64,000 nt of DNA from Muribaculaceae bacterium Isolate-110 (HZI) (GTDB lineage: Bacteria; Bacteroidota; Bacteroidia; Bacteroidales; Muribaculaceae). This document shows positions 15,522-24,429 of the stretch, in pieces; positions within the stretch are counted from its first letter, which is position 1, and every line of letters starts with the position of its first letter. The stretch covers positions 50,766 through 114,765 of the forward strand of contig RIBL01000009.1 of NCBI GenBank assembly GCA_003762875.1, in the 5' to 3' direction. Under the pieces are notes generated by a model. It saw only the letters and a list, made by a program, of their open reading frames with translations. It was not told the origin of the DNA and searched no databases. The translations under genes and the position numbers were made by a program.

Positions 15522-17558
15522 ATGTACCGATCATGTGTAAAGCTATGTGCCGTCGCGGCACTGATGATGCCGTTGGCCGCCTCTGCCCGTCAAGCCACCG
15601 CGGTTGGCACCGGCAATCCTTATCTGCCGTTGTGGGAACACCTTCCCGACGGAGAACCGAGAGTGTTTGAAGACCCCGACTGTCCGGGCAAATACCGTGC
15701 CTATATAATAGGTTCGCACGATACGAGTTTTGACCGATATTGCGGGTCGGACATACGCATGTGGTCGGCTCCGGTCGATGACCTCACCGACTGGCGCGAC
15801 GAGGGGGCGATATTCACCTACAGCGTTGGCGGAGAATGGGATATAATGTATGCTCCCGATCTTGTGGAAGTGCCCGACGGCAAGGGTGGCAAGGTGTATT
15901 ATCTATATCCCCACAGCCGCGGGCCGCGCCGTGAGGCCATGGTGTGCAAGGGCTATCGTCCTGACGGTCCGTTTGTGCCGGTCAACCTCAATGCCGAGGG
16001 TACAGCCGTGACCGAGGGGAGTGTGCTGGGCTTTGACCCGTCGATATATATCGAGCATGTCACCGATCCGGCTGACCCTGACAGCAAAATAGGTTTCAGA
16101 GCCTATGGATTCTGGGGGTTCCAGCGTTCGCTTGCGGCCGAGCTTGACCAGAACACGATGTATTCAGTGCGTCCCGGCACCGAGACCATTCCCTATTTTA
16201 TTCCCGCGAGCACCCATCAGGGCACTATACGCGACCCCGAAGGCACTGTGTATCCCGCTCTTATGAGCAATCAGAATCCGCTCGACTTCAACTTTTTCGA
16301 GGCCTCGTCGATACGTAAGGTCGGCAATAAGTATGTGATGATTTTCTCGGGGTTTTCAGGACCGGAGTATGGTCTGGGCAACACCAACTCGACCCTTCGT
16401 TATGCCTATGGCGACAGTCCGTTGGGCCCGTGGCGCAGCGGAGGTGTGCTTGTCGACTCGCGCGGCGTGGTGGTCAACCGTGACGGCTCCGCGCTTCAGC
16501 TCACCAACGCCGGCCACAACACCCACGGCAGTCTTCAGGAAATCAATGGTCAATGGTATGTGTTCTATCACCGTCCTCCGCGCGGATTTGGCTTCGCCCG
16601 TCAGGCTATGGTGGCTCCCGTCAACATTGTGTGTGACGAAAAACCGGTGGCCGAGGGCGGACGTGTGGTCATCACCGGCTATGACCCCTATGCTCCCGAT
16701 TGCACATGGACGGCCAAGGCTGCTGACGGCAGGGAATATACAGGCGCGGAGGTGACTTCGGAGGGCTTTCAGATATATGGTCTTGACCCCTATAAATATT
16801 ATTCGGCCGGATATGCCTGCTATCTGTCAAACATCGGCGCGCAGACTGACTCGTGGGACATATGGGACAACAGTATGCCCGTAGAGATGTCAGGCACCGA
16901 CATCGTGGGTTTCAAGTATTTCGGATTTGGCGGACTCGACAGGGCCGAGAAGGGACTGAAACCGTTTAAAGGCACTGCCAAAGGCAACAAGACCAGGCTC
17001 AACCTATTCCTTGCACCTGTCACCGACGAGGCTTTCAGCATAGATGTGATGCTCGACGGCCCGTGGGAGGGTGATGTGCTCGGCGGTCGGAAGATTGCCA
17101 CTGTCAATGTTCCGGCCAAGTCGTCGGGCAAGACACGCCGCTTTACAGCCGATGTGTCGGATGTGGTGGACGGACTTGACAAAAAGCACGCCATATATCT
17201 TGTGGCCAATGCAGGCAAAGGCAGCAAAGTGTGTGTGCTCCACGGACTTGGATTTACACGCAAGGGACAGACCATGAATCTCCCCGAGCCTCCGGGTGTG
17301 TCGATACGTGTCAACGGCAAGGAGATAGAACTCCCCGCTACACCTGCGCGCATGACTGCCCTTAACGGCTATACGGGTTATAACAACTATGAGGTGTCAT
17401 GCCGTATGCCCTCCGGAAAACGGCCCGAGGTGACCGCTTCGTCCGATAATCGCGCTGTCAAGGTGAAAGTGTCGCAGCCAGATTCATATCCCGGCACGGC
17501 CCGCGTCGATTTTGACTACAACGGTGTGGTCAAGACCTATCATGTGACGCTCAAATAG
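15522..17558 (+). CDS. Glycoside hydrolase family 43 protein, secreted
   Basis: Exported enzyme of 678 residues with a signal peptide (about 1-22, ending ASARQ). The five-bladed propeller occupies roughly 30-380: NPYLPLWEHLPDGEPRVFEDPD carries the catalytic base Asp, MYAPDLVE the pKa-modulating Asp, and FFEASSIRK the acid Glu. The C-terminal 300 residues are beta-rich and probably form accessory carbohydrate-binding domains. Family members act on arabinose- or xylose-containing side chains, or related galactans; the substrate cannot be read from sequence. It is a single gene, closed by a shared terminator with the convergent TerB-like gene. The box TAATTTTG at 15477-15484 may be its -7 element. 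Confidence 0.85.
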   Translation: MYRSCVKLCAVAALMMPLAASARQATAVGTGNPYLPLWEHLPDGEPRVFEDPDCPGKYRAYIIGSHDTSFDRYCGSDIRMWSAPVDDLTDWRDEGAIFTYSVGGEWDIMYAPDLVEVPDGKGGKVYYLYPHSRGPRREAMVCKGYRPDGPFVPVNLNAEGTAVTEGSVLGFDPSIYIEHVTDPADPDSKIGFRAYGFWGFQRSLAAELDQNTMYSVRPGTETIPYFIPASTHQGTIRDPEGTVYPALMSNQNPLDFNFFEASSIRKVGNKYVMIFSGFSGPEYGLGNTNSTLRYAYGDSPLGPWRSGGVLVDSRGVVVNRDGSALQLTNAGHNTHGSLQEINGQWYVFYHRPPRGFGFARQAMVAPVNIVCDEKPVAEGGRVVITGYDPYAPDCTWTAKAADGREYTGAEVTSEGFQIYGLDPYKYYSAGYACYLSNIGAQTDSWDIWDNSMPVEMSGTDIVGFKYFGFGGLDRAEKGLKPFKGTAKGNKTRLNLFLAPVTDEAFSIDVMLDGPWEGDVLGGRKIATVNVPAKSSGKTRRFTADVSDVVDGLDKKHAIYLVANAGKGSKVCVLHGLGFTRKGQTMNLPEPPGVSIRVNGKEIELPATPARMTALNGYTGYNNYEVSCRMPSGKRPEVTASSDNRAVKVKVSQPDSYPGTARVDFDYNGVVKTYHVTLK

Positions 17559-17579
17559 GGAGCCTGGCAGATATGCAAT

Positions 17580-17626
17580 AAATAAAGAGAGAGGCTGTGT
17601 GTGTGACACAGCCTCTCTCTTTATTT
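17580..17626. terminator. Bidirectional terminator between GH43 and TerB-like genes
   Basis: Perfect 20-bp stem (17581-17600 with 17606-17625), 5-nt loop, A-run on one side and T-run on the other. It serves both convergent genes. Confidence 0.88.
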
Positions 17627-17639
17627 TTTGTATAGTCTC

Positions 17640-18083
17640 TTAAGCCTTGTTCTTGATGATGAGCACCTCGATGATTGAGATGGCGGTCTGCTCGGGGATT
17701 TCGAGCAGCTCGGCGAGCTGGTTGATGATCTCCTTCTCTTCGTCCTCTACTACGCCGTCGGCGAGAGCGATGTCAACCGCACAGGCAAAGGCTGTGAGCT
17801 TGAGGTCTTCGGGAAGGCCTGTAACCGAAGCCGCTACAAGTGCGCTGGCACCTTGGTTTTTGAGAATGCGGAAAAGTTTGTCGAACATCTTGTCGAAAGC
17901 GGGGCTTGAGAAGTTGTCATAGAGACGCAGACGACGGATGTATGATACGATGCCGTCCCACTCCGACTGAGCGATGCTGCCGTCAGCTCCGGCCATGGCG
18001 AGTGCTATACCTGCAAATGCTTCCTGTTTGGTGAGCATGTCCTCTTCGGGTACCTGCTTGAAGATTTTATCAAAAAGTCCCAT
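17640..18083 (-). CDS. TerB-like (tellurite resistance family) protein
   Basis: An all-helical 147-residue protein with the TerB-type pattern of two acidic metal-binding loops: AMAGADGSIAQSEWDGI near residue 35 and ALADGVVEDEEKEII near residue 110. Cytoplasmic; no signal peptide. Despite the family name, isolated copies have no proven role in tellurite resistance. Starts with MGLFDKIFKQVP, which looks native. It has its own -7 box (TATATTTG, minus strand, 18144-18137) and shares a terminator with the GH43 gene. Confidence 0.8.
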   Translation of the reverse strand: MGLFDKIFKQVPEEDMLTKQEAFAGIALAMAGADGSIAQSEWDGIVSYIRRLRLYDNFSSPAFDKMFDKLFRILKNQGASALVAASVTGLPEDLKLTAFACAVDIALADGVVEDEEKEIINQLAELLEIPEQTAISIIEVLIIKNKA

Positions 18084-18162
18084 TGTGTTTAGTGCGATTT
18101 GGTTTGATTATTGGTTAATGGAAAGATTAGGTAATGCAAATATAGATAATTTTATTTTTAAT

Positions 18163-18195
18163 GAAAACAAAAATGCGCGTAAATTTTACGCGCAT
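18163..18195 (-). terminator. Terminator of the purD-pdxB operon
   Basis: ATGCGCGTA (18173-18181) pairs with TACGCGCAT (18187-18195) around a short AT loop. On the minus strand it is followed by TTTTTGTTTTC. It lies 27 nt after the pdxB stop. Confidence 0.75.
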
Positions 18196-18221
18196 CTATA
18201 ATTTTTCAGCAATCACTGAGG

Positions 18222-19232
18222 TCACATGCCCGGCTCTTCGCGCAGGTGGTAGCTGTTGCGCAGCGACTCGAAGAGTGAGGGGGTGGCGCGGAGTGCACGG
18301 GTGTCGGCGAGTATGTCATATGAAATCGTGTCCTCACTTATGGTGTCGGGTACAGGTGATATGGCTGGGGCGTCGGCCTGTAGGGGCGACTCAAGGTTGA
18401 GGTAGGTCGACAGCATGTCGAGCACCATCTGTGTGGCGCGTATCTTGCCCTGACGCGAATAGCCTGCGATATGAGGGGTGGCTATCAGTGCCTGTGAGAG
18501 CAGGTGCGGGTCAATGTCGGGCTCGCCCTCCCAGCAGTCGATGGCTACGGCTCCGATGAGGCCGCTGTCGAGTCCGTCGAGGAGTGCGCGGGTGTCGGTC
18601 ACAGGGCCGCGGGCGGCGTTGAGCAGCAACGGCGAGCGTCGCAGCGAGGCGATGAAGTCGTGGTCGATGAGATGGTGTGTGGGGTGGGGGCCTGTGAGTG
18701 TGAGCGGTGTGTGGATGGAGATGGCGTCACATTCGCGTGCCAGATCGGCAAGTGACGAGTAAGTGTAACGTTCGGGAGCCGATGCCTGGAGAGGGGGATC
18801 ATTGACAAGTACACGCATGCCGAGCCCCTCGGCCCAGCGGATGAGTATTGAGCCGACGTTGCCTGCGCCGATGACTCCGAGTGTCACGTCGGCGAGTGAG
18901 GCTTTCGGGCCTATGTGGGTCCGGATGGCGGCAAGCACCCATTGGCCTACGGCCGGGGCATTGCATCCGGGCGCGTTGGCCACGGTGATGCTGCGAGAGG
19001 CGCAGTAGGGGAGGTCGATGTGGTCGGTGCCTATGGTGGCAGTGCCGATGAAGCGACATCGTGAGCCGTCGAGCAGCGAGGCGTTACAGCGTGTGCGTGT
19101 GCGTGTGACCAGTATGTCGGTGTCGCACATTGTCTCGGACGTTATTTCCGAGCCTGGGAGCATGATCACGCGGCCAAGCGTGGAGAGAGGCTTTTCGATA
19201 AAGGGAATGTTGCGGTCAACTACGATTTTCAT
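18222..19232 (-). CDS. pdxB: Erythronate-4-phosphate dehydrogenase
   Basis: D-2-hydroxyacid dehydrogenase of 336 residues acting in the DXP-independent pyridoxal phosphate pathway. The Rossmann motif GVIGAGNVGS, the substrate-side FIGTATIGTDHID, and the catalytic Arg/Glu/His set (last member in ATPHIAGYSRQGK) are visible, and the N-terminus MKIVVDRNIPF is diagnostic of PdxB. The start codon overlaps the stop of the upstream membrane-protein gene by 4 nt (ATGA). Confidence 0.92.
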   Translation of the reverse strand: MKIVVDRNIPFIEKPLSTLGRVIMLPGSEITSETMCDTDILVTRTRTRCNASLLDGSRCRFIGTATIGTDHIDLPYCASRSITVANAPGCNAPAVGQWVLAAIRTHIGPKASLADVTLGVIGAGNVGSILIRWAEGLGMRVLVNDPPLQASAPERYTYSSLADLARECDAISIHTPLTLTGPHPTHHLIDHDFIASLRRSPLLLNAARGPVTDTRALLDGLDSGLIGAVAIDCWEGEPDIDPHLLSQALIATPHIAGYSRQGKIRATQMVLDMLSTYLNLESPLQADAPAISPVPDTISEDTISYDILADTRALRATPSLFESLRNSYHLREEPGM

Positions 19233-20176
19233 AATGCAGACCAGATGTAGAGAGCTGTGTAGGCAGCAAGCAGTACGAGTATCACTATATAGCCGCGTCG
19301 CGAGGCTGTGGCACGAAAGAAGTGTCCTGTCTGGAAGGCCACGCAGGCGTTGAGCAGAGTCACATAGTCGGGCAGCGCGGTGAAGTTGATCAGAGCGAGC
19401 ACACCCGTGTAGATGCCCAGCAGAGCGAGAAAGCCATTGTAGGCGCGTGCCCTTGCGTTAAACCCGAGTATGCGCAGCAAAGCCGTGGAGCCGAACAGAA
19501 AGCCGGTGACCATCGTCAGTAACACCGTGCACAGAAACGGCCATCCGCCCGGGGCGTGGAGCAGCAGAGCCGGAGGTGTGAAGAAGATGTGGGGCAGACG
19601 CGGCAACGGCATGAGCCCGAGACCGAATACTATCCATGCCGGGGTGATGAGGCCGATGAGTGCGGCGATGATTTTCTTGAACCGCATGATGCGCATCTGC
19701 ATCATGCCGGTCATGAAGAGCGGAAAGTAAAAGAGAAATTTCCAGTCGTAGAGTGTGCCGGCCCCGAGAAGACAGAATATCAGAAACACGCGCCTGTCGC
19801 TCACCCGCTCGTTGTAGAGCGTGAAGAGTATCCACATGCACAGTATCATCACCGCCGCCAGCAGCGATGAGGTGCCCGCAAAGGCGGCTACTCCCGGTGT
19901 GGCGGCCGTGATAAAGAGGAAGTAGGCCGCGAAGAACACCGACAGCGTGCGCAGCAGTGTGAAGGTGCGGTTGATGGCTATCATGGCCACGCCTGTGCCC
20001 GCGAGTATGGCAAAATTTAGCACGCAAGACAGCTCGGGGAATATCCCGAGCCATCCTGCGGGCGCAGTGAGTGAGGGGAGACACCTCCAGGTCATCCACG
20101 CCGAGAGGGCGGCAAGAATGCATGCCACTCCGCGCGAACGGAGTATGTTGGTGAAACGTGTCTCTTTTTTTGTCAT
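19229..20176 (-). CDS. Polytopic inner-membrane protein of unknown function
   Basis: 315 residues with about eight to nine hydrophobic segments spread over the whole length (for example around 15-35, 45-65, 70-90, 100-120, 150-170, 180-200, 220-245, 250-270, 290-312). No catalytic motif was recognised. The N-terminus MTKKETRFTN is basic, placing it in the cytoplasm. It sits between purD and pdxB with 4-nt overlaps on both sides, so it is coexpressed with both enzymes. Bacteroidetes encode DUF6427-like membrane proteins of similar size, and this may be one; the function is not known. Confidence 0.75.
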   Translation of the reverse strand: MTKKETRFTNILRSRGVACILAALSAWMTWRCLPSLTAPAGWLGIFPELSCVLNFAILAGTGVAMIAINRTFTLLRTLSVFFAAYFLFITAATPGVAAFAGTSSLLAAVMILCMWILFTLYNERVSDRRVFLIFCLLGAGTLYDWKFLFYFPLFMTGMMQMRIMRFKKIIAALIGLITPAWIVFGLGLMPLPRLPHIFFTPPALLLHAPGGWPFLCTVLLTMVTGFLFGSTALLRILGFNARARAYNGFLALLGIYTGVLALINFTALPDYVTLLNACVAFQTGHFFRATASRRGYIVILVLLAAYTALYIWSAL

Positions 20177-21570
20177 TTCTTGATTTGGAGTATGGCTTTG
20201 AGGTCGGCACCTATGTCGCGGCGGAAATATTTGCCCTCATAGTTGATGGCTGCGGCTCCTGTAAATGAGCCTTTGAGAGCTTCGTCGATGTCGCTGCCGT
20301 AGGAGCTGCATGCTATGACACGTCCGCCCGAGGTGAGGAGTGTGCCGTCGGGGTTGAGTTTGGTGCCGGCGTGGAAAAGTATGGTATCGCCGCAGGCGTC
20401 GGTGCCGGTGATGACCTTGCCCTTGGCATAAGAGCCGGGATAGCCGCCCGAAACTACTACCACGGTGGTGGCATAGCGCGGGTCGATGGCCAGGGGCATG
20501 TCGCCGAGGTTGCCTGAGGCTGCTGCCTGAAGGAGCGGGAGCAGATCGGAGGCGATGCGGAGCATCACTACCTCGGTCTCGGGGTCGCCCATGCGCACGT
20601 TATATTCGATTACCATCGGCTCGCCGCCTACCTCGATGAGTCCGAGGAAGATAAATCCGCGATAGGTGATGCCTTCGGCGATGAGTCCGTTGACGGTGGG
20701 GAGGATGATGCGCTCCTCGACTTTTTTCATGAAGGTCTCGTCGGCAAATGCCACGGGGCTTACCGCGCCCATGCCGCCGGTGTTGGGGCCTGTGTCACCT
20801 TCGCCGATGCGTTTGTAGTCCTTGGCCACGGGGAGTATGCGGTAGCCGCCGTTGCCGTCAGTGAGCACGAACACCGAGCATTCGATGCCTTTGAGGAACT
20901 CTTCGATGACTACTGTGGCCGATGACTGTCCAAACATGCCCGAGAGCATCTCGCGGAGCGACTGCTTGGCTTCGTCGAGCGAGTCGATGATGAGCACGCC
21001 TTTGCCGGCAGCCAGGCCGTCGGCTTTGAGCACGTAGGGCGGGCGGAGCTCTTCGAGGAAACGTTCGCCCTCCTCGACAGTCTCGGCAGTGAAGCTGCGG
21101 TAGCGTGCGGTGGGGATGTTGTGGCGCACCATGAACTGCTTGGCAAAGTCTTTGCTGCCTTCGAGTGCCGCGCCGGCCTTGGAGGGACCTACGATGAGGG
21201 GCGCGCCTTCGCGTCCGGCAAAGTAGTCATATATGCCGGCTACGAGCGGGTCTTCGTTTCCGACCACAATCATGTCGACACCGTTCTCCTTGACAAAGGC
21301 GTCGATGGCCTCGAAGTCGAGCGGCGAGAGGCTGACATTTTCGCCATACGCACCTGTGCCGCCGTTGCCGGGGGCTATGAAGAATCTACGCAGCATGGGG
21401 CTTTGGGCTATCTTCCAGGCCAGGGCGCATTCGCGGCCGCCTGAGCCGAGTAGAAGTACTGTGACGGGTGAAGTCTTTTCCTGAAGTGTCTCGCCCGCGT
21501 TGAAGGGGCTTTTTTCGGGTTGTGTGCTCACGGGGTATCTTAGGGTATTGAGGGTTGTTTGTATACTCAT
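20173..21570 (-). CDS. purD: Phosphoribosylamine-glycine ligase
   Basis: ATP-grasp enzyme of purine synthesis (465 residues). The family core starts at VLLLGSGGRE near residue 38, preceded by an extra segment of about 36 residues. No alternative ATG/GTG/TTG lies at the family start, so ATG 21568-21570 is kept. The near-invariant GGREHA reads GGRECA here (Cys48). ATP-grasp features KADGLAAGKGV, GPNTGGMGA and EYNVRMGDPETE are intact. It is first in a three-gene operon; its stop overlaps the start of the membrane-protein gene. Confidence 0.93.
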   Translation of the reverse strand: MSIQTTLNTLRYPVSTQPEKSPFNAGETLQEKTSPVTVLLLGSGGRECALAWKIAQSPMLRRFFIAPGNGGTGAYGENVSLSPLDFEAIDAFVKENGVDMIVVGNEDPLVAGIYDYFAGREGAPLIVGPSKAGAALEGSKDFAKQFMVRHNIPTARYRSFTAETVEEGERFLEELRPPYVLKADGLAAGKGVLIIDSLDEAKQSLREMLSGMFGQSSATVVIEEFLKGIECSVFVLTDGNGGYRILPVAKDYKRIGEGDTGPNTGGMGAVSPVAFADETFMKKVEERIILPTVNGLIAEGITYRGFIFLGLIEVGGEPMVIEYNVRMGDPETEVVMLRIASDLLPLLQAAASGNLGDMPLAIDPRYATTVVVVSGGYPGSYAKGKVITGTDACGDTILFHAGTKLNPDGTLLTSGGRVIACSSYGSDIDEALKGSFTGAAAINYEGKYFRRDIGADLKAILQIKK

Positions 21571-21582
21571 TTCTTTATGGTA

Positions 21583-21658
21583 AAAAAAGTCGAAGAGTTA
21601 AATGAGTTAATATGACAGATGTGCCTGAATCGTTGTTATATACTCTGTTGACTTTTTT
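21583..21658 (-). terminator. Terminator of the RNA methyltransferase gene
   Basis: AAAAAAGTC (21583-21591) pairs with GACTTTTTT (21650-21658), extended by AGAGT/ACTCT. On the minus strand it begins 4 nt after the methyltransferase stop and ends in a T-run. The loop is long (over 40 nt), so folding is less certain. Confidence 0.5.
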
Positions 21659-21661
21659 CAA

Positions 21662-23251
21662 CTATTCAGAATCGGGACGTTTCCAGCGGCGGCGGGTGCG
21701 CATGAACGTGCCTTCGGACGGTGGGATAGAGGGCATCTTGGGTGTCTCGCCAAGGCTCTTGAGAGCGTGGATGTTGCGGCGGCGTGCGAGCAGTTCCTCG
21801 GCCTCCGACTGGTGGTGTGGGCCCATGCGGCGTTCGCCGTCGCGGGCGGTCTCTTCTTTAAATTTACGTCTACGCTCCTCGTTGCGGGCAAATCCGCCCG
21901 ATTTCGGACGATATTTCTCGCTCAGCGGTGTGTCTTTGGGCAGGCCGCGGCGTGAGTCGCCTCTCTTGCCGCCCATGCCTTTCTCGCGGGCGTCGCGGGT
22001 CCATTCGGCATCTGACTTGCGGGCAAATTTTTTGCTTTTGGGCTCGCGGGCCGGACGGTCGCCCTTGATGGTGCCGCCGGCGGCGCGAAATTCGCTCTTG
22101 GAGCCTTCGAAGCTCACGTATTCGCGCAGCTCGCAGTCAAGACCTCCGTTCTGGAGCTGTTCGCGCAGCGAGGGTGTGAGGCCGATGTGGGCCAGGCAGT
22201 CCTCGTTGGATGATATTACCCATGCGTGATAGCCGCAGAATACTTTCTTGAGCTTGGTGCCGATGGTACGGTAGAGGTTTTCGATATCCTCGGGATTGAT
22301 GCGCTCGCCATAAGGCGGGTTGGTGACCATTACGCCGGGTGTGCCTCCTGCGGGAGCCTCGTCCCAATGCTGTATAGAGCGGACGCGCAGATTGATATAC
22401 TCGTCCACACCTGCCGAGAGGATGTTGCGTTCGGCTATGTCGATTGCTTTGGGTGATATGTCGGAGCCATAGATTTTGAAATCATACTCGCGGGGCTCGT
22501 CGGTCTCGCCCTCGTGGAGCACGCTGTCAAAGAGCTCGGGATCCCAGTCGCGCCACTGGGTGAAAGGCCATGTCTCACGATAGGAGCCGGGTTTGATGTC
22601 GGCTGCTATCATTGCGGCCTCGATGAGAAATGTGCCTGAACCGCACATGGGGTCGACAAACGGAGTCTCGCCGCGCCATCCGCTCTTGAGGATGATGCCG
22701 GCCGCGAGCACTTCGCTGATGGGAGCGTCGGTCTGTGCCACACGCCATCCGCGCTTGTGGAGCGATTCGCCCGATGAGTTGAGCGAGAGGGTGACGCGGG
22801 TGCCGTCGATGTGCACGTTGAGCATCACGTCGGCGTCATTGAGGCGTACGCCGGGACGCTTGTCTGCTCCGAAGCGGTCTTTGAACCAGTCGACTATGGC
22901 GTCCTTGACGCGATAGGTGACGAAGCGCGAGTGGGTAAACTCGTTGGAGTGGCTTGTGGTATCGATTGAGAATGTCTTTCCGAGCGTGAGCACACTGCCC
23001 CAGTCATATTCCTTGACCATCTCGTAGAGCGAGTCGGGGTCGGTGGCTATGAATTTGTAGATGGGGCGCAGGATACTCAGTGCTGTACGGCAACACAGGT
23101 TGGCGCGATACATCATGGCGAGGTCGCCTTCAAACGACACCATGCGGCATCCCGGCTGAACGTTTTCGGCTCCGAGCGTGCGGAGCTCTTCGGCAAGGAC
23201 ATCTTCAAGACCCTTGAGGGTCTTGGCTACCATTTCAAATTTTTGTGACAT
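21662..23251 (-). CDS. THUMP-domain class I RNA methyltransferase (RlmL-like)
   Basis: SAM-dependent N2-guanine methyltransferase family; relatives modify 23S rRNA G2445. The start is ATG 23249-23251 (MSQKFEMVAKTLKGLE); the open frame upstream overlaps cysE and lacks similarity. Order: ferredoxin-like/THUMP region (about 1-155), Rossmann MTase with PFVDPMCGSGTFLIEAA and the catalytic NPPYGER motif near residue 320. After residue 390 comes a 140-residue Arg/Lys/Glu-rich tail, unusual for the family and probably disordered RNA-binding sequence. Follows cysE by 25 nt, so it is likely cotranscribed. Confidence 0.88.
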   Translation of the reverse strand: MSQKFEMVAKTLKGLEDVLAEELRTLGAENVQPGCRMVSFEGDLAMMYRANLCCRTALSILRPIYKFIATDPDSLYEMVKEYDWGSVLTLGKTFSIDTTSHSNEFTHSRFVTYRVKDAIVDWFKDRFGADKRPGVRLNDADVMLNVHIDGTRVTLSLNSSGESLHKRGWRVAQTDAPISEVLAAGIILKSGWRGETPFVDPMCGSGTFLIEAAMIAADIKPGSYRETWPFTQWRDWDPELFDSVLHEGETDEPREYDFKIYGSDISPKAIDIAERNILSAGVDEYINLRVRSIQHWDEAPAGGTPGVMVTNPPYGERINPEDIENLYRTIGTKLKKVFCGYHAWVISSNEDCLAHIGLTPSLREQLQNGGLDCELREYVSFEGSKSEFRAAGGTIKGDRPAREPKSKKFARKSDAEWTRDAREKGMGGKRGDSRRGLPKDTPLSEKYRPKSGGFARNEERRRKFKEETARDGERRMGPHHQSEAEELLARRRNIHALKSLGETPKMPSIPPSEGTFMRTRRRWKRPDSE

Positions 23252-23276
23252 AGACGTATATTGATGACTGGGTGTT

Positions 23277-24221
23277 TTAATTGTCGTGAGAGTTGGTTGA
23301 GGAGGGGTCGAGAGAACGAAAGTTGTCGGCGCGCGGCTGTATGAGTTTCTCGCCGGGCGACACATCGCGCGTCACCCATAGGTTGCCGCCGATAACGGCA
23401 CCGTCGCCTATGGTGATTCGGCCGAGTATGGTGGAGTTGGAGTATATCACCACGTCGTTGCCGATGATGGGGTGGCGTGGGATGCCTTTGACCGGGTTGT
23501 TGGAGTCGTCGGTTACAAAACTTCGGGCCCCGAGAGTCACGCCCTGATAGAGCTTGACGTTGTTGCCGATGATGGCAGTGGCTCCGATGACCACACCTGT
23601 GCCGTGGTCGATGACAAAAGAGTGGCCTATGGATGCACCCGGATGTATGTCGATGCCGGTGTCGGAGTGGGCCAGTTCGGAAATCATGCGTGGGATTACG
23701 GGAACTCCGAGCTTGAGCAGGGCATGGGCTATGCGGTGGCTGATGGTGGCGCGTATGCCGGGATAGCAGATGAGTACTTCGTGGGTCGATGTCGCCGCCG
23801 GGTCGCCGAGATAGGTGGCGTCAATGTCGGTATCGAGCATGCGGCGAAGTTCGGGCAGGGAGTCGATAAAGCTGTCGGCCGCCTCGGCGGCGCGCCGGTG
23901 GAGTTCCGGAAGGATTGTGTCGCAGTCAGTGTCGGCAAAGCAGAGCCCGGCAGCAATCTGGTGGACGAGCAGGTTGCGCAACTCGTGGCATGCTAATGTG
24001 AGCATGGAGCGCATCACTGAGGGCGATTCGATAGTGTCGTTGAAAAATCCCGGGAAGAGCAGTCCTGACGACAGCTCTACAATGCGTTTGACCGAGATAT
24101 TGGAGAGCACCGGCTCACCCTCGTGGCGACGCTCGGGACATGCGTGGTGCATGTCGGTATGACTGCACAGGCGGTCCACTATTTCGTCTATCCGTGTACG
24201 TGAGAGGGCGGGGTGTTCCAT
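23277..24221 (-). CDS. cysE: Serine O-acetyltransferase
   Basis: Makes O-acetylserine for cysteine synthesis. The N-terminal helical domain (about 1-180) precedes a left-handed beta-helix of hexapeptide repeats: IDIHPGASIGHSFVIDHGTG, VVIGATAIIGNNVKLYQGVT, then NSTILGRITIGDGAVIG. The catalytic His sits in IDHGTG. At 314 residues it is of the longer Bacteroidales type. A minus-strand -7 box (24288-24295) lies about 65 nt upstream, with a small hairpin in the leader. Confidence 0.92.
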   Translation of the reverse strand: MEHPALSRTRIDEIVDRLCSHTDMHHACPERRHEGEPVLSNISVKRIVELSSGLLFPGFFNDTIESPSVMRSMLTLACHELRNLLVHQIAAGLCFADTDCDTILPELHRRAAEAADSFIDSLPELRRMLDTDIDATYLGDPAATSTHEVLICYPGIRATISHRIAHALLKLGVPVIPRMISELAHSDTGIDIHPGASIGHSFVIDHGTGVVIGATAIIGNNVKLYQGVTLGARSFVTDDSNNPVKGIPRHPIIGNDVVIYSNSTILGRITIGDGAVIGGNLWVTRDVSPGEKLIQPRADNFRSLDPSSTNSHDN

Positions 24222-24287
24222 AATTTTAAATTTTGCTTGAGGCGAAGAGGTTGTTTTAAAAACAATCTCTTAGAGAGTTTTCGTGTG

Positions 24288-24295
24288 CAAAGTTA
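24288..24295 (-). promoter_or_regulatory. cysE -7 box
   Basis: Minus-strand TAACTTTG. The leader to ATG 24221 is about 60 nt and holds an ATTGTTTTT/AAAACAA hairpin (24250-24267). No good -33 box is seen. Confidence 0.5.
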
Positions 24296-24335
24296 CGATT
24301 TTTACACGGGATTTTGTGCATGTTTGGAGATACAA

Positions 24336-24406
24336 AAGGACAAAAGTTACAAAAGAAGCATAAGTTAACAGTTAAAACTTATGCTTCTTTTGTAACTTTT
24401 GTCCTT
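24336..24406. repeat. Palindromic CAWAAG-unit element, copy 2
   Basis: Perfect 31-nt arms (24336-24366 and 24376-24406) with a 9-nt loop, beginning 23 nt after the stop of the OmpA/TPR gene in that gene's direction. The arm reads AAGGACAAAAGTTACAAAAG, then AAGCATAAGTT: 9-nt units CAWAAGNNN. Related to 4048-4127 and 63771-63873. Confidence 0.85.
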
Positions 24407-24429
24407 ATATAATTAAGGTGGGGGAAGTC

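Noticed and set aside
17640..18083. Tellurite resistance locus
   Set aside because: Only a lone TerB-like protein is present; no terC, terD or other ter genes are nearby, so a resistance function is not claimed.
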